Shown here piece by piece: positions 17,544 to 31,741 of a DNA stretch of 64,000 bases; within the stretch, counting starts at the first letter, position 1, and each line of letters starts with the position of its first letter. Where the stretch lies: positions 62,001 to 126,000 of the forward strand of contig JAHDND010000007.1 in the NCBI GenBank assembly GCA_018435665.1, written 5' to 3'. The notes beneath the pieces are model-generated. The model saw only the letters and a list, made by a program, of their open reading frames with translations. It ran no database searches and was not told the DNA's origin. The DNA comes from Candidatus Thiosymbion sp. Lineage in GTDB: Bacteria; Pseudomonadota; Gammaproteobacteria; Chromatiales; Chromatiaceae. The position numbers were made by a program, and so were the translations under genes.

Positions 17544-18605
17544 ATGACCGCCACGCCACGCATCCTGATCGTCGACGACGATCCCCTTGCCATCGAGATC
17601 CTGGAGAACACCCTGGAAGGGATGGGGGAGCTGTGCTGCGCCACCAGCGGCGCCGAGGCCCTGGCCCTGATGGCCTCGGCGCCGGCCGATCTGATCCTGC
17701 TCGATGCGCGGATGCCGGACATGGACGGCTTTACCACTTGTCGCCTCCTCAAGCAGGAGTATCCCGATGTCCCGGTGATCTTCGTCACCGCTCTCAGCGA
17801 GGAGCAGCGCGAACTCCAGGCCCTCAAGATCGGGGCCGTCGATTTCATCCACAAACCCATCAAACCCCCCGTGGTCCGTGCCCGGGTCGCCGTCCATTTG
17901 CAGTTGCATGACCTGAACACCCAACTCCGGGACCTGAGCGCCCGCGATCCGCTGACCGGCCTCGCCAATCGCCGCGCCTTCGACGAGCGGCTGGACCAGG
18001 AATGGCGACGGGCTATCCGCCAGCAACTGCCCCTGGGTCTGCTGATGATCGATATCGACCACTTCAAGCGTTACAACGACCACTACGGTCACCAGAACGG
18101 GGATGCCTGCCTGCGCCAGATTGCCCAGATCCTGGCGACGACGGTCCTGCGCGGCGGCGACCTGGTCGCCCGCTATGGCGGTGAGGAGTTCGCGGTCCTG
18201 CTCCCGGGCTCTGACCGGGAGGCCACCCACCAGCTCGGCGAACGGTTGTGCGCCGCGGTGCGGGCCCAGGCCATTCCTCATGCCGACTCGGATGTGGCCC
18301 CCATCGTGACCCTGAGCATCGGCGCCGCCAGCGGTGTCCCCGCGTGTAGAACCTCTGAAGCGGGCGCCGGGACGGCTGGCCCGGGCCCCGCCGCCGACCC
18401 CGGGCGCCTGGCATCGGGCTTGGACCTGGTCGCGCGAGCCGACCGGGCCCTCTATGTCGCCAAGGCGAGGGGCCGGAACCAAGTCCGCCAAGCCGAGGAC
18501 AGCCCCCGCGGCATGATCCCCCCGCCAGACGCCGTCTCGGCCAGCCTGACTACCACCAGCCTGCCGACCAGGGACGAGGGCCCGCCCACCCTCTTGAGCC
18601 AGTGA
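17544..18605 (+). CDS. Response regulator with GGDEF domain (diguanylate cyclase)
   Basis: 353 aa from the ATG at 17544, with GGAAAG upstream. The receiver domain (residues ~5-120) shows VDDDP, phosphoacceptor region LLDARMPDMDG, VTA and the KPIKPP lysine. A GGDEF domain follows (RDPLTGLANRRAFDERL, MIDIDHFKRYNDHYGHQNGD) with an intact GGEEF active site, so it should make cyclic di-GMP. A PleD/WspR-like output role is expected. A Gly/Ala/Pro-rich insertion of about 30 residues sits near the C-terminus of the GGDEF domain, before DLVARADRALYVAKARGRN. Its stop overlaps the GTG start of the following hybrid kinase, so the two are coupled and are likely partners. Confidence 0.9.
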   Translation: MTATPRILIVDDDPLAIEILENTLEGMGELCCATSGAEALALMASAPADLILLDARMPDMDGFTTCRLLKQEYPDVPVIFVTALSEEQRELQALKIGAVDFIHKPIKPPVVRARVAVHLQLHDLNTQLRDLSARDPLTGLANRRAFDERLDQEWRRAIRQQLPLGLLMIDIDHFKRYNDHYGHQNGDACLRQIAQILATTVLRGGDLVARYGGEEFAVLLPGSDREATHQLGERLCAAVRAQAIPHADSDVAPIVTLSIGAASGVPACRTSEAGAGTAGPGPAADPGRLASGLDLVARADRALYVAKARGRNQVRQAEDSPRGMIPPPDAVSASLTTTSLPTRDEGPPTLLSQ

Positions 18606-21600
18606 AACCCCAGCCCACCCAGCCGTCCCCGCCGCTCAGTCCCCCGGCTGACGGCCCGCGGGCGAAGATCCGGGCGGCCTTGCCCACGCCCTCCCTGCGC
18701 GCCCTGCTGGTCGCCACCCTCACCCTGCTGGTGATCGGCGCCACCCTGACCGTCGGGTTCTTCTCCTACCAGGGCGGGCGGGAGGCCATGGCGAACATGG
18801 CCCAGCGGTTGCTGGGGGAGATCGCCGAGCGCATCGATCTGCGTCTGACCCGCGTCCTCTCGACCCTCCCCCAAATCGTCGAGGCCAACGCCGCCCTGAT
18901 CCGCCAGGGCCGCCTGGACCCGGCGGACAGTGCCGCCCTGGAGCGGCACTTCGCCAGCCAGTTGGGGCTCTTCCCCGGGGTGGACAGCATCGGTCTGGTG
19001 ACCGAGGGGGGGGAGTTCGTGATGCTGGCGTCGCGGGCCCCCGACGACTGGGTTATCCGTCGCCGCAACGCCGCCACCGGCTGGCACTTCAACCGCTATC
19101 GGACCGACCAAGAGGGCCGGGAGGGGGAACTGCTCGAATCGCGCCAGAACTTTGACCCCCACGATGACCCCCCCGGCAGGCCCTGGTACCCCGCGGCCCG
19201 CGCCGCCACGGCGGGGACCTGGCGCCTGTCCGTGAGCCTGGCCCAGGGCCAGGACCGGCCCCTGTTGAACAGCTTTTATGCCCTGCCGGTCAGGGATGGC
19301 CGGGGGGTCTTGCAGGGGGTGCTGGTCGCGGGCATGACCCTGACCGGCATCGGCGACTATCTTCAGGGCCTGCGGATCAGTGCCCAGGGGCAGGCCCTGC
19401 TGCTCGACCGCGAGGGGCTGTTGGTCGCCACCTCCACCGGCGAGACCCCCTTCGATCCCCGGCCGCGCGGCGACCACGCCCAGAACGTCGCGGTCGAGAC
19501 CCGGCGCCTGCCGGCCATCGCCAGCGCCGACCCCCTGACCCGCGAGGCCGCGAGGCAACTGCTGATGCGGCATCCGCGCCTGGCGGAGGTGACGGCGCCA
19601 CTGAATTTCAGGTTTGACCACGCCGGGGAACCTTACCTGGCCCTGGTGGCCGTGCCCGCCCGTGAGATCGGCCATCCGGACTGGCTCAGCCTGATGGTGG
19701 CCCCCCAGGCGGACTTTACCGACCCGATTGCCGCCCAACTGCGCCAGTCGCTCCTCTGGTCCGGCCTGGCGCTGCTGATCGCCGTGCTGCTGGGCCTGAT
19801 GGCGGCCAATGCCATCAGCCACCCCTTGGCGCGGTTGAGTGCCGCCAGTCGGCGCCTGGCCGCGGGCGACTTCGCTCAGTCCCTCCCCTCGGCCCCGATC
19901 CGGGAACTGCGGGAAATGGAGCGGGCCTTCGACGCCATGGCTCGGCGCCTGGGCGAGGCCTTTGCCGAGCAGCGCCAACTCAATCGCACCCTGAAGCTGG
20001 CCCAGCGGGAGTTGGCGCATCAAAACCAGGACCTGGAGCAGCGGGTCGCCGAGCGTACCGCCAAGCTCATGGCCGCACGGGATCAGCTCACGGCGGCCCT
20101 GGCGCGTGTGGAGACCAAAGAGCGCCACATGCTCCGCCTGCTGGACCGGATGCCGACGGCCATCGCGACCAGTTCCTTGTCCGACGACCGGGTGAAGTAC
20201 CTCAACGAGCAGTTCCGGCGCGTCCTCGGCTATGGCCTGGATGACATTCCGACGGTGGGCGATTGGGCGCTGCGCGCCTATCCCGATCCCGATGAGCGCG
20301 AGGCCGCCATGAGCTGGTGGGCCGCGGCCGTGGCCCGGGCCATCCCGGACAGCGGCCAGGTCGAGTCCCGGGAGTTCCGGGTCACCTGCAAGGACGGCGC
20401 CCACCGGGATATCGTCATCAGCGCCACCATCCTGGATGACCTCATGGTGGTCACCTTTCTCGACATGACGGGGCTCAAGGCGGCGGAGGCGGCCCTGGAG
20501 GAGAGCGAGGAGCGGTTCCGCAAGGCCTTCGACCATAGCAACATCGGCATGTGCCTGGTCGATCCGGGAGGCCAGTTGAGTCGCGTCAATCGCAAGATGA
20601 GCGAAATCTTCGGTTACAGCCAGGAAGAACTGGAGGGCATGTCCGTCCGGGACCTGGCCGTCCCGGACGATCAGGACCTCAGCCACGTCTTCATCCTAGA
20701 GGCCCTGGCGGGCCAACGCGACAGCGCGATCTTCGAAAAACGCTATCGCCATCGCCGCGGCCACCTCATCGACGGTCAGGTTAGCTCCTCACTGGTGCGG
20801 GATGCCCAGGGACGCCCCCTCTATTTCATCTCCCAGGTCGAGGACATCACCGCGCGCAAGCACCAGGAGCAGGCCCTCCGGCAGGCCCGCGAGGCGGCGG
20901 AGGCGGCGAACCGGGCCAAGAGCGAGTTCCTGGCCCACATGAGCCATGAAATCCGCACCCCGTTGAACGTGGTGCTGGGCCTGGCCCAGGTCCTGGAGCG
21001 CGGTGCCCTGACGGCGGATCAGCAGGAGATGTTGGGGCGGATCCGGGCTGCCGGCGAGGCCCTGCTCGGCATCATCAACGACCTGCTCGACCTGTCCAAG
21101 ATCGAGGCCGGCCAGTTGCGCCTGGAGCCGCGCCCCTTCGCGCTGGGTGACTTGCTGACCCGGGTCGAGGGCCTGATGGTTCAGTCGGCCCAGGCCAAAG
21201 GGCTCGCCTTCCAGATCGGGACGGGTGACGAGGCGCCGGGGTGGGGGGCGGCGTCGGGCGCGACGAGGGTGCATGGAGCCCGGGGGGACCAGGACCCCCT
21301 GGCGGCTGGCGCGCCGGCTTCCGCTCCCCGGCGGGGAGGGGCGGCGCTGCCTGGTCCCGGTGGGGGGCGACTGGTGGGCGATGCCCTGCGTCTGGAGCAG
21401 GTGCTGGTCAATCTGCTCGGCAACGCCATCAAATTCACCGCCGCGGGACGGGTCAGCCTGACCGTGCGCCCCGTGGGGACCGACCCCGCCACGCCGCGGC
21501 TGCGTTTCGAGGTCCGCGACACCGGCATCGGCATTGCCACGGAGGATCTGGACAAGCTCTTTATCCCTTTCTCCCAGGCCGATGCCGGCATCAGCCGCCG

Positions 21601-23218
21601 CTACGGAGGCACGGGCCTGGGCCTGGCGATCTGCCGACGATTGTTGACGCTGATGGAGGGCGAGATCGGCGTCGAGAGCCAGCCCGGCCAGGGCAGCACC
21701 TTCTGGTTCGAGGTCCCCCTGAGACGGACGAGGGAGGAGGCGCCACCGCTTCCCGAAGCCGCGTCCGTTGGCATTCCACCCGGAGACCTTCCACCCAGCG
21801 GCCCACCACCCAGCGGCCTTCCACCTGGCAGCCATCCACCCAGAGACCTTCCACCCGGCGGCGAGCCGGCGAACGGCCAGGTCGCCAGGGGCAAGTCACC
21901 CAAGGGCCGGCGGCCAAGGGGTAAGTCCCCTTGCGACCGGCTGCCGCCACCCCCCACTCCTCGGTCATCCCCGACGGTCAGGGCACCGCCGTCCGCCGCG
22001 GCTGTCCCGTCCCCCGCCACCGGCCAGCGCCTGGCCGGGGTAACCTTGCTGGTGGTGGACGACAGCGCCATGAACCGGGACCTGATGACGCGCGCCCTGG
22101 CGGTGGAAGGCGCCCGGGCGATCCTGGCCGTCGATGGCCAGGAGGCCCTGGAACTTCTCAAGACCCGCGGCCAGGACTTCGCCGCCGTGCTCATGGATAT
22201 CCGCATGCCGGTCATGGACGGCCTCACTGCCACCCGGCGGATCCGCGAGGACCTGGGGCTGACCGGACTGCCCGTCATCGCCCTCACCGCCGGTGTCCTC
22301 CCCGAGGAACAGGCCGCCGCCCGCGCCGCCGGGATGGACGACATCCTCGCCAAGCCCCTGGATCTGGAGCGGATGGTGGCCCTGCTGCTGACCTGGCTCG
22401 GACCCAGACCAACAGCCACTCCAGCAGCCAGTCCCACAGCCACAGCCGGATCCTCACCCAGTCCCACAGCTACAGCCGGACCCGCAGCCAGTCCCACAGC
22501 CACAGTCAGACCCACACCAAGTCCCATAGCCACACCCACACCCACACCCCTGGCCATGACCCCAGGGCCGGCGGCGAGGTTGGCGGCCGATCCGGCTTCC
22601 TCCCGGGTCAATCCTGAACTGGAACCCTATCTGGCGGCCAGCACCCTGAAGGCCAACCTGAACCTGTTCCGGGTGTTACTGCGCGGTTTTGTCGAGGAAT
22701 TCGCCACCGCCGTCCCCCAGACCCGCCAGGACCTAGCGCGGGACCAGCGCCCGGCCGCCGCCCGGCGTCTCCACAACCTGCGTGGCAACGCCGGCACCCT
22801 GGGAGCCCTGGATCTGATGGCGGTAGCCGCGGATCTGGAACGGGCCATCGATGGGGGCGCGGCGGATGTGGAGCCGGGTTTGGCGGACCTGGAGCGCCGG
22901 CTTCAGGCCTTCCTGGCCGCGGCCAGGCCCGCCTTGGCGGGAGCGCCGGATGGCCCGGTCACCGCCGGGGATCAGGCCCAGGCCACCCCGACGGGGGCGG
23001 ACGCGGACCTGACCCAGGCCGTCGCGGGCCTGCGGCAAGACCTGTTGCGGCGCAATCTCCAGGCGCGGCGCACCTTCAACACCGCGCGCCCTGCCCTCGT
23101 CGCCACCCTCGGCGAGAACGCCACGGCAGCCCTCGGCCAGGCTATCCAGCAACTGCGCTTCGCGGAGGCGCTGTCGCTCCTGGATGCCCCCTCAGGGGCG
23201 GAGGACGACGGCGCCTGA
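18602..23218 (+). CDS. Large hybrid sensor histidine kinase (Cache-HAMP-PAS-PAS-HisKA-HATPase-REC-Hpt)
   Basis: 1538 aa, GTG start overlapping the upstream stop (GTGA). A membrane helix at ~34-56, a periplasmic Cache-type sensor (~57-380) and a second helix ([20 protein letters not shown]) are followed by HAMP, a coiled coil and two PAS domains. The HisKA motif is [11 protein letters not shown] with phosphoacceptor His782. The ATPase domain has [14 protein letters not shown] and GGTGLGLAI. The receiver carries Asp1153/1154, phosphoacceptor Asp1199 and Lys1251. The C-terminal Hpt has [12 protein letters not shown] with His1391. A complete phosphorelay is therefore encoded in one chain. Low-complexity linkers interrupt it: ~50 residues before the N box, a Pro/Gly-rich block (~1060-1140), and a Thr/Pro/Ala/Ser block (~1265-1320). 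The coupled upstream diguanylate cyclase is the likely output. Confidence 0.88.
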   Translation: MKPQPTQPSPPLSPPADGPRAKIRAALPTPSLRALLVATLTLLVIGATLTVGFFSYQGGREAMANMAQRLLGEIAERIDLRLTRVLSTLPQIVEANAALIRQGRLDPADSAALERHFASQLGLFPGVDSIGLVTEGGEFVMLASRAPDDWVIRRRNAATGWHFNRYRTDQEGREGELLESRQNFDPHDDPPGRPWYPAARAATAGTWRLSVSLAQGQDRPLLNSFYALPVRDGRGVLQGVLVAGMTLTGIGDYLQGLRISAQGQALLLDREGLLVATSTGETPFDPRPRGDHAQNVAVETRRLPAIASADPLTREAARQLLMRHPRLAEVTAPLNFRFDHAGEPYLALVAVPAREIGHPDWLSLMVAPQADFTDPIAAQLRQSLLWSGLALLIAVLLGLMAANAISHPLARLSAASRRLAAGDFAQSLPSAPIRELREMERAFDAMARRLGEAFAEQRQLNRTLKLAQRELAHQNQDLEQRVAERTAKLMAARDQLTAALARVETKERHMLRLLDRMPTAIATSSLSDDRVKYLNEQFRRVLGYGLDDIPTVGDWALRAYPDPDEREAAMSWWAAAVARAIPDSGQVESREFRVTCKDGAHRDIVISATILDDLMVVTFLDMTGLKAAEAALEESEERFRKAFDHSNIGMCLVDPGGQLSRVNRKMSEIFGYSQEELEGMSVRDLAVPDDQDLSHVFILEALAGQRDSAIFEKRYRHRRGHLIDGQVSSSLVRDAQGRPLYFISQVEDITARKHQEQALRQAREAAEAANRAKSEFLAHMSHEIRTPLNVVLGLAQVLERGALTADQQEMLGRIRAAGEALLGIINDLLDLSKIEAGQLRLEPRPFALGDLLTRVEGLMVQSAQAKGLAFQIGTGDEAPGWGAASGATRVHGARGDQDPLAAGAPASAPRRGGAALPGPGGGRLVGDALRLEQVLVNLLGNAIKFTAAGRVSLTVRPVGTDPATPRLRFEVRDTGIGIATEDLDKLFIPFSQADAGISRRYGGTGLGLAICRRLLTLMEGEIGVESQPGQGSTFWFEVPLRRTREEAPPLPEAASVGIPPGDLPPSGPPPSGLPPGSHPPRDLPPGGEPANGQVARGKSPKGRRPRGKSPCDRLPPPPTPRSSPTVRAPPSAAAVPSPATGQRLAGVTLLVVDDSAMNRDLMTRALAVEGARAILAVDGQEALELLKTRGQDFAAVLMDIRMPVMDGLTATRRIREDLGLTGLPVIALTAGVLPEEQAAARAAGMDDILAKPLDLERMVALLLTWLGPRPTATPAASPTATAGSSPSPTATAGPAASPTATVRPTPSPIATPTPTPLAMTPGPAARLAADPASSRVNPELEPYLAASTLKANLNLFRVLLRGFVEEFATAVPQTRQDLARDQRPAAARRLHNLRGNAGTLGALDLMAVAADLERAIDGGAADVEPGLADLERRLQAFLAAARPALAGAPDGPVTAGDQAQATPTGADADLTQAVAGLRQDLLRRNLQARRTFNTARPALVATLGENATAALGQAIQQLRFAEALSLLDAPSGAEDDGA

Positions 23219-23331
23219 GGCCGGCGGGGAGGGGCCAACCATGGGGGCTGGGCCGAGGGCTCAGCGCTCAGGGGGTAGAGACCAGTGATCAGGAAACGGG
23301 GCCCAGGGGGGTAGAAACCAAGGACAAGGGA

Positions 23332-25415
<2,084 letters not shown>

Positions 25416-25419
<4 letters not shown>

Positions 25420-26513
25420 TGCAGTTCTTGCCGCAGGTCCTGGATGAAGTGGTAGCGGCCGCTGACGTCGCCGTAAGCGTCGAAGCGGATCGGGCCCAGG
25501 CTGGTCTGATGGCTGGGCCTGGTCAGCAGATAGCGCTTGACCGCCGCCGGGGTGTCATCGCCCGCGGCGAAGGCCTGGTCCAGCAGTTCCAGGCCGATCT
25601 GTACCGATAGGGTCAAGACATGGGGCTCGTAACCGAAGCGGGCGTGGAAACGGCGTGCATAGTCGTCGATGGCCGAGTCCTGGCGCCGGGAGGGGTAGGG
25701 GCTGGGCAGGATGATCCGGTCGAGAGCCGCCCCGGTCGTCTCCAGGATCTCCGGCGAGCGCGCCCAGGGGGTCAGCAGGATGGGGGCATCCGGATGCTGA
25801 TAGTGGAAGAGTTGGGCGATATTGCCGATGGCGGTCTGGAAGGTTCCGGCCAGGATGTAGAGGGCGTCGTAATCCGCCGCCATCAGCTCCCGGTAGTCGT
25901 CGGGCCGGAAGTCCGCGACCAGCAATTTCCGGTGGACGATCTCCCAGGGGCCCAGGTCCGTCAGGGCGGCGGCGAAGTTCGCGTAGGCCGGGTCCGTGTA
26001 GGGGGGATTGCTGGTGTCCTGGAGGACCAGGAGCCGGCGCCCGGGCAGGCCGTTGACGAAGGCGGCCAGGGCGCGCTGCTCCTGGACGGCGTCGGGGATG
26101 ATCCGCAGGAGGAAATCGTCCCGGCCCGTCAGGGCCGGGGTGGTGGAGGCGGCGTTGATCACCAGCGCCCGGTCACCGGCGAAGAGTTCCCGGCTAGCCA
26201 GGGCGCATTTGGAGGGGTGGAAGGTGAGGAGGAAGTGGACCCCACGGGCCAGGACCTCCGCCAGCAGGCCAGGGGTTTCCTCCGGGTTGCAGTCCTCATG
26301 GACCGGCACGAGCTGGATCCGGCTGTCGGGGTGGGCTTCCAGATAGAGTTCGGCGGCGTGCATCTCGCCGGAACCCAGCAGGCCGCGCAGGTTCGTCTGG
26401 GCGACGATGGCCACCGGGATGGCGGGGGCGGGCCATAGCCACCAGGCGAGCCCGGCGGCGGCGATGAACGCGGGGACGAGCAGCCAGGGGTGTTTTTTCA
26501 TGGGTTCAGTCAT
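25416..26513 (-). CDS. Periplasmic binding protein (type I fold, ABC/branched-chain amino acid-like)
   Basis: 365 aa. An N-terminal hydrophobic segment (WLLVPAFIAAAGLAWWLW, ~9-26) with no clear cleavage site suggests a membrane anchor or signal. The body matches the type I periplasmic-binding fold (AIVAQTNLRGLLGSGEMHAAELYLE, LLTFHPSKCALASRELF, VLQDTSNPPYTDPAYANFAAALTDLG). Two starts four codons apart are possible; neither has a strong ribosome site. It lies between two histidine kinase genes and overlaps the downstream one by 4 nt. No ABC permease or ATPase accompanies it, so a sensory co-receptor role is more likely than transport. Ligand unknown. Confidence 0.78.
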
Positions 26514-26522
26514 CGGTCGGTT

Positions 26523-29105
26523 TCAGGGTTGATGCTCGGCCGTGGCCGGACCCAGCACCCCGACGAAGGCCTCGAGGTCGTAGTTATAGGCCCAACTGGC
26601 CAGGACCTTGTCCAGGGTCCGGTCCGTGCCCTCGATCCGACGCAGGAGGTCGTTGATCGCCGCGAAATCGCCCAACTCCACGGCTTCCCGGAGCTCGTTA
26701 CGCCAGCCGGAGGGGCAGTTGGCTAGACGGTTGGCAAGCTCTTGGATCGTTAGTCGCGATGGGGAAGCCGACGATGGGCCTGCCGTGCCGCGTCGGAAAC
26801 GCAGACCGGCATGCCGCTCCAGGATGGCGAGGATCTCGTTGGCGACGAAGGGCTTGCAGGCAAAGTCGTCGCAACCGCTGGCCAGAAACCGGTCGCGCTC
26901 CTCGTCGAAGGCGCTGGCGGTCAGGGCGATGATGGCCGTCCGGCCCCTGTCGGATCCGTCCGACATCGCAGCCTTGATGTGGCTGGCCGCCGCCTCGCCA
27001 GAAAGGACCGGCATGCGCATGTCCATGAAGATGACATGGGGCCGCCATTCCGCCCAGACCACCCCGGCCTCCCGGCCGTCACCCGCCTCGCGGATCTCCA
27101 GGACCGGCGGGTGGGGGTTAACCGCCTCCAGCAGGGACCGCAGCGGCGCCCGGTTATCGGGCAGGTCATCGACGATGAGGATCCGACATCCCGGTTGTCC
27201 CGGTTCTAGGCCGAGGATCGGAGCCTCTTCCGGAGACTCGATTCCAGGGCCTTCTCCGGCGTCTTCCGTGGGCAAGGGCAGGGAGAAGCGGAAGCAGCTC
27301 CCCAGGCCGGGGGTGCTGGTCAGGGTCAGTTCGCCGCCCATGAGGCGCACGTACTCATGGCTCAGGGCAAGGCCGAGGCCGGTCCCTTCCTGCAGTCGGT
27401 GACCCGAGGTCGTCTGGCTGAAGGGCTGGAAAAGCCGGGCCAGTTCGTCCCTGTCCATACCCACCCCCGTGTCGCTGACGCTGAAGCGGATGCGTGCCCC
27501 CTCCCGCTCCACCCGCAGGCAAACGCTGCCACGTTCGGTGAATTTGATCGCGTTACTCAGCAGATTGAGCAATATCTGGCGCAGGCGCTGCTTGTCGCCC
27601 ACCAGGAGCTGGGGTAGATCGTCCACCTCCAGGCTCAGGTCGAGCCCCTTGTCCCGGGCCCGCAGGGCGAAGAAGCTCTCGATCTCGGTCAGCAAGTGGC
27701 AGGGGTCGAAGGGGGCGGGTTGCAGGGTCAGGCGCCCGGCCTCGATCTTGGCCATGTCGAGGATGTCGTTGATCAGGGTCAGCAGGTGCTCGCCGCTGCG
27801 CTGGATGACGGCCAGGCTCTCGCGCTGGATCTGCCCCAGGCTGGGGTCCCGGCCCAGGACTTGGGCGAAACCGAGAATGGCGTTCATCGGCGTCCGGATC
27901 TCGTGGCTCATGTTGGCCAGAAACAGGGATTTGGCCTGGTTGGCCGCCTCCGCCTGCTCCTTGGCGTGGACCAGGGCGGCCTCGGCACGGCGGGCGCGCT
28001 TGATGTCCGCCAGGAGCAGGAAGGCGATCAGGGTGAGCAGGAGGCTGACCAGCAGGCCAGCCCCCAGTACGGCATGGGACGATCCGAGGTTCAGGGTTTG
28101 GGCGAAGGGGGGCAGGGTCTGGAAGTTGAGCACCCAGGGTTGGCCGTAGACCGCTCGGGTGACGCGGCTGTGAAACGCCGGCGTGTAATCCACCGGCAGT
28201 TCCCGCTGCTCGGCTTGGAGGCTACTGAAGAGCAGGGCGTCCGGTCCCTCCCGCTCCGCGGCATGGAGATCGAAGGCGAGGTCCTGGGGCAAGCGGCCGA
28301 GGGCGCCAAGAATGAAGTCCTTGACGCGGATCGGGCTGTAGGCGAAGCCGCGCAGGGCCTGGCGGCGGGCCTCGACGGTATCCGTCGCCAGCCCCGGGCG
28401 ATAGATGGGCAAATACATGAGAAAGCCGTTCTGGGTGTCCTGTTGGGTCTCCTGAACCAACACCACCTTGGCCGTGACGCTGGTCTCGCCGCTGTCCCGG
28501 GCCCGCGCCATGGCCGCCTGGCGCACCGGTTCCGAGAACATGTCGTAGCCGAAGGCGCGCTGGTTGCGCCAGTCGAAGGGTTCCAGGTAGACGATGGCGG
28601 TATAGGCCGGCCGCTCGCCCTCGGGGCGCAGGCGATAGTCCGGAAAGCCCTGGGCCTGGACCTCGCGGATATGCTCCTCGACCTGGCCGGGGGGGATCCA
28701 TTGGGAGAAGCCCACCCCCTGGATGCCGGGATAATTCGCGTCCAGTTCGAGGATGTCGACATAGCGCCGCCATTCGTCCCGGCTGACGTCGAGGGAGGCG
28801 TTGAAGAGGCCGACGGCGCCCCGCAGCAACTGCTCGTCATCGTGCAGGCGGCTGAAGATCCGCTCGGCGATCTCCTGGACCCGGTCCTCGTACCGGGCCA
28901 GGGCCCGCGCCTGGAGCCCGGCGTCGTAGAGCCACCAGAAGAGGCCCGTCATGGTCAGGGACAGGCCCAGCACCAGATAGGGCAGGGCGGTCACGAGGCG
29001 ACCGAAGGGGTTTGAGGCCTCCACCCCGGGGGCGCTAGCGTCGGCCCCTGCGCTGGGCTGGCGGTGTGAGCGGTGCATGGCAGTCATCGTTGTCATTAAG
29101 TCCAT
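26523..29105 (-). CDS. Hybrid histidine kinase with CHASE sensor
   Basis: 860 aa from the ATG at 29105. The frame is open 15 codons further (GTG), and several downstream ATGs are possible, so the start is uncertain. A membrane helix ([20 protein letters not shown]) is followed by a CHASE domain ([56 protein letters not shown]). A second helix ([20 protein letters not shown]) leads into HisKA with [12 protein letters not shown] (His401), then HATPase ([23 protein letters not shown]) and a receiver with MDMRMP (phosphoacceptor Asp695) and CKPFV. The C-terminal helical module ([23 protein letters not shown]) is shared with the 23332-25419 kinase. It is the first gene of a three-gene minus-strand unit and is divergent from a GGDEF regulator at 29340. 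Confidence 0.86.
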   Translation of the reverse strand: MDLMTTMTAMHRSHRQPSAGADASAPGVEASNPFGRLVTALPYLVLGLSLTMTGLFWWLYDAGLQARALARYEDRVQEIAERIFSRLHDDEQLLRGAVGLFNASLDVSRDEWRRYVDILELDANYPGIQGVGFSQWIPPGQVEEHIREVQAQGFPDYRLRPEGERPAYTAIVYLEPFDWRNQRAFGYDMFSEPVRQAAMARARDSGETSVTAKVVLVQETQQDTQNGFLMYLPIYRPGLATDTVEARRQALRGFAYSPIRVKDFILGALGRLPQDLAFDLHAAEREGPDALLFSSLQAEQRELPVDYTPAFHSRVTRAVYGQPWVLNFQTLPPFAQTLNLGSSHAVLGAGLLVSLLLTLIAFLLLADIKRARRAEAALVHAKEQAEAANQAKSLFLANMSHEIRTPMNAILGFAQVLGRDPSLGQIQRESLAVIQRSGEHLLTLINDILDMAKIEAGRLTLQPAPFDPCHLLTEIESFFALRARDKGLDLSLEVDDLPQLLVGDKQRLRQILLNLLSNAIKFTERGSVCLRVEREGARIRFSVSDTGVGMDRDELARLFQPFSQTTSGHRLQEGTGLGLALSHEYVRLMGGELTLTSTPGLGSCFRFSLPLPTEDAGEGPGIESPEEAPILGLEPGQPGCRILIVDDLPDNRAPLRSLLEAVNPHPPVLEIREAGDGREAGVVWAEWRPHVIFMDMRMPVLSGEAAASHIKAAMSDGSDRGRTAIIALTASAFDEERDRFLASGCDDFACKPFVANEILAILERHAGLRFRRGTAGPSSASPSRLTIQELANRLANCPSGWRNELREAVELGDFAAINDLLRRIEGTDRTLDKVLASWAYNYDLEAFVGVLGPATAEHQP

Positions 29106-29339
29106 GGGCCTGGCGGGCCGGAAAGGGGTCCCCTCAACCGCAGGAAACACCTAAAATCTAACATGTCCGGTGGTGCTGGGGCGCCCCCACCGGCGGCGAA
29201 ATGCCCGCCCCAAGGTCAAAATTTGTCGCACGGATACAAAAGATTGCCGCGCGGGTCTATCCGCTGGTCCTTGGGTATATTAGGATTTTGTTATGCCGAG
29301 TCACTTTCTCCTCGCCGTTGGGCAAGCAGGCGGCCGACC

Positions 29340-30239
29340 ATGCGCATCCTGATCGTCGACGACGTCCCCGACAATATCCGGGTGCTGAGCCGCATGCTGG
29401 CCGACGAGGGCCATCAGATCTCGATGGCCAACAACGGCCGTCAGGCCTTGCGGGTAGCCGCCGCCAGTACCCCGGACCTCATCCTGCTCGATGTCATGAT
29501 GCCGGAACTGGACGGCTACGCCACCATTACCGCCCTAAAGGCGGATCCTCGCCTGGCCCCGATCCCGGTCATCTTCATCACCGCCCTGGCCGATGCCGAG
29601 GACGAGGCCCATGGCCTGGGCCTGGGAGCGGTGGACTATATCACCAAGCCTTTCAAGGAGGCCGTGGTCCGGGCCAGGGTCAGGACGCATCTGGAACTCA
29701 AGCGCCAGCGCGATATCCTGGCGGAGTTGTCCACGTTCGACGGTCTGACCGGCATCCCCAATCGCCGCGCCCTGGATGCCCGCCTGGCCCAGGAATGGCG
29801 CCGCCTGGCCCGGAGTGGCGATACCCTGGGCATGCTCATGATCGATGTCGATCATTTCAAGGCCTTCAACGACCGCCTGGGCCATCTGGCCGGCGATGAC
29901 TGTCTGCGCCGGGTGGCGCTCACCCTGGCGGGTGAACTCAAGCGCGCGGGGGATTTCGTCGCCCGCTATGGGGGCGAGGAGTTCGTGTGCCTGCTGCCCG
30001 GGGTGCAGCCGGAGGGCCTGGCCGCGATCGCCGAACAGCTCCGGGCGGCGGTCGAGGCCCAGCACATTCCCCACGAGGCCTCCCCCACCGCGCCCTGGGT
30101 GACCATCAGCCTGGGGGCGGCCCTGTGCCAGCCCGCGTCGGACCAGTCGCCGACCCGCCTGATCGACGCGGCGGATGCCCAGCTCTACCTGGCGAAGGCC
30201 CAGGGCCGCAATCGGGCCAGTCTGGCGGCGAGCGGCTAA
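29340..30239 (+). CDS. Response regulator with GGDEF domain (diguanylate cyclase)
   Basis: 299 aa from the ATG at 29340 (MRILIVDDVPDN). The receiver (~1-118) has VDD, LLDVMMPELDG with the phosphoacceptor Asp, ITA and TKPFKE. The GGDEF domain (~140-295) has FDGLTGIPNRRALD, MIDVDHFKAFNDRLGH and an intact GGEEF site. It resembles the 17544-18605 protein in layout and is a PleD/WspR-like cyclic-di-GMP synthase. It is divergent from the kinase/binding-protein/kinase unit across a ~230-nt region that probably holds both promoters, making those kinases its likely partners. A short tandem duplication (GGCGGCGAGCGGCTAAC, 30224-30261) covers its stop codon and repeats just after it. Confidence 0.88.
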   Translation: MRILIVDDVPDNIRVLSRMLADEGHQISMANNGRQALRVAAASTPDLILLDVMMPELDGYATITALKADPRLAPIPVIFITALADAEDEAHGLGLGAVDYITKPFKEAVVRARVRTHLELKRQRDILAELSTFDGLTGIPNRRALDARLAQEWRRLARSGDTLGMLMIDVDHFKAFNDRLGHLAGDDCLRRVALTLAGELKRAGDFVARYGGEEFVCLLPGVQPEGLAAIAEQLRAAVEAQHIPHEASPTAPWVTISLGAALCQPASDQSPTRLIDAADAQLYLAKAQGRNRASLAASG

Positions 30240-30362
30240 CCCCTGGCGGCGAGCGGCTAACCTGTACTAGGCCTGACGACCGCCCGCCAGCGACCAGGAA
30301 GGCGCGCATGCCGCCGGCCAAAGCGGATAGAATGCACCGATTTCACCGCTTGAGGCCACGCC

Positions 30363-31619
30363 ATGTTTGACCAGTCCACCCGCATCGAGGGCTATGACGA
30401 CGAGCTCTGGGCGGCGATCCAGAACGAGGAACGCCGCCAGGAAGAGCACGTCGAGCTCATCGCCTCGGAGAACTACGCCAGCCCCCGGGTGATGCAGGCC
30501 CAGGGTTCGGTGCTCACCAACAAGTACGCCGAGGGCTATCCCGGCAAGCGTTATTACGGCGGTTGCGAGTACGTCGATATCGCCGAGCAACTGGCCATCG
30601 ACCGCGCCAAGGCCCTGTTCGGCGCCGACTTCGCCAATGTCCAGCCCCACTCCGGCTCCCAGGCCAACGCCGCCGTCTACATGGCCCTCTGTGAAGCGGG
30701 CGATGTGGTGCTGGGCATGAGCCTGGCCCATGGCGGTCACCTGACCCACGGCGCCAAGCCCAACTTTTCCGGCAAGCTGTACCGGGCCTATCAATACGGT
30801 CTGGACCCGGCCACCGGGGAGATTGACTACGCGGAGGTCGAGCGTTTGGCCAAGGAGCACCGGCCCAAGCTGATCGTCGCCGGCTTTTCCGCCTACTCCC
30901 GGGTGGTGGACTGGCAGCGCTTCCGCGATATCGCCGACGCCGTGGGCGCCTACCTGCTGGTGGACATGGCCCATGTCGCCGGCCTGGTGGCGGCGGGGCT
31001 CTACCCCAGTCCGGTCCGGATCGCCGACGTCACCACCACCACCACCCACAAGACCCTGCGCGGCCCCCGCGGCGGCCTGATCCTGGCCAAGGCCAATCCG
31101 GAGATCGAGAAGAAGCTCAACTCCCTGGTCTTCCCCGGCATCCAGGGCGGGCCCCTGATGCACGTCATCGCCGCCAAGGCGGTGGCCTTCAAGGAGGCCA
31201 TGGACCCCGCCTTCAAGGACTACCAGCGCCAGGTCCTGACCAATGCCCGCGCCATGGCCCAGGTCTTCCTCAACCGCGGTTATGACGTGGTCTCCGGCGG
31301 CACCGACGATCACCTCTTCCTCGTCAGCTTCATCGCCCAGGGCCTCACCGGCAAGGAGGTGGATGCCTGGCTGGGGGCGGCCAACATCACCGTCAACAAG
31401 AATGCCGTGCCCAATGACCCCCAGTCGCCCTTCGTCACCAGCGGCATCCGCGTCGGCACCCCGGCCCTGACCACCCGCGGCTGTGGCGAGGCCGAGGCAC
31501 GGGACCTGGCGGGCTGGATGTGCGATCTCATCGACGCCCGCGGCGAGCAGGCGGTCTGCGACCAGGTCAAGGCTAAGGTCCTCGACCTGTGCGCCCGTTT
31601 TCCGGTCTATCGCCACTGA
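30363..31619 (+). CDS. glyA: Serine hydroxymethyltransferase
   Basis: 418 aa, the usual length. This PLP enzyme interconverts serine and glycine with tetrahydrofolate and supplies one-carbon units. Visible signatures are [19 protein letters not shown] near the N-terminus, [30 protein letters not shown], the PLP lysine in [14 protein letters not shown] (Lys230), and [21 protein letters not shown]. Start MFDQSTRI matches other bacterial GlyA. It is followed by a structured repeat and then nrdR, the common gammaproteobacterial glyA-nrdR-ribD order. Confidence 0.96.
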   Translation: MFDQSTRIEGYDDELWAAIQNEERRQEEHVELIASENYASPRVMQAQGSVLTNKYAEGYPGKRYYGGCEYVDIAEQLAIDRAKALFGADFANVQPHSGSQANAAVYMALCEAGDVVLGMSLAHGGHLTHGAKPNFSGKLYRAYQYGLDPATGEIDYAEVERLAKEHRPKLIVAGFSAYSRVVDWQRFRDIADAVGAYLLVDMAHVAGLVAAGLYPSPVRIADVTTTTTHKTLRGPRGGLILAKANPEIEKKLNSLVFPGIQGGPLMHVIAAKAVAFKEAMDPAFKDYQRQVLTNARAMAQVFLNRGYDVVSGGTDDHLFLVSFIAQGLTGKEVDAWLGAANITVNKNAVPNDPQSPFVTSGIRVGTPALTTRGCGEAEARDLAGWMCDLIDARGEQAVCDQVKAKVLDLCARFPVYRH

Positions 31620-31741
31620 GTCCGGATTGGCGGATCCGTCATGACCCGGCTTCATCCCTCTTGGTGGTGCGGCCGAGTCGGAGTGGGGGCGGAGAGCACC
31701 GCGACCTCATGTGTGCCGGAAATCTAGACATCGTGCATCAA

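Noticed and set aside
23219-23331. Imperfect direct repeat (GGGGGTAGA-ACCA...GATCAGG) between convergent kinase genes
   Set aside because: Short, low-complexity and G-rich; could arise by chance or slippage and no stem with a T tract is present.
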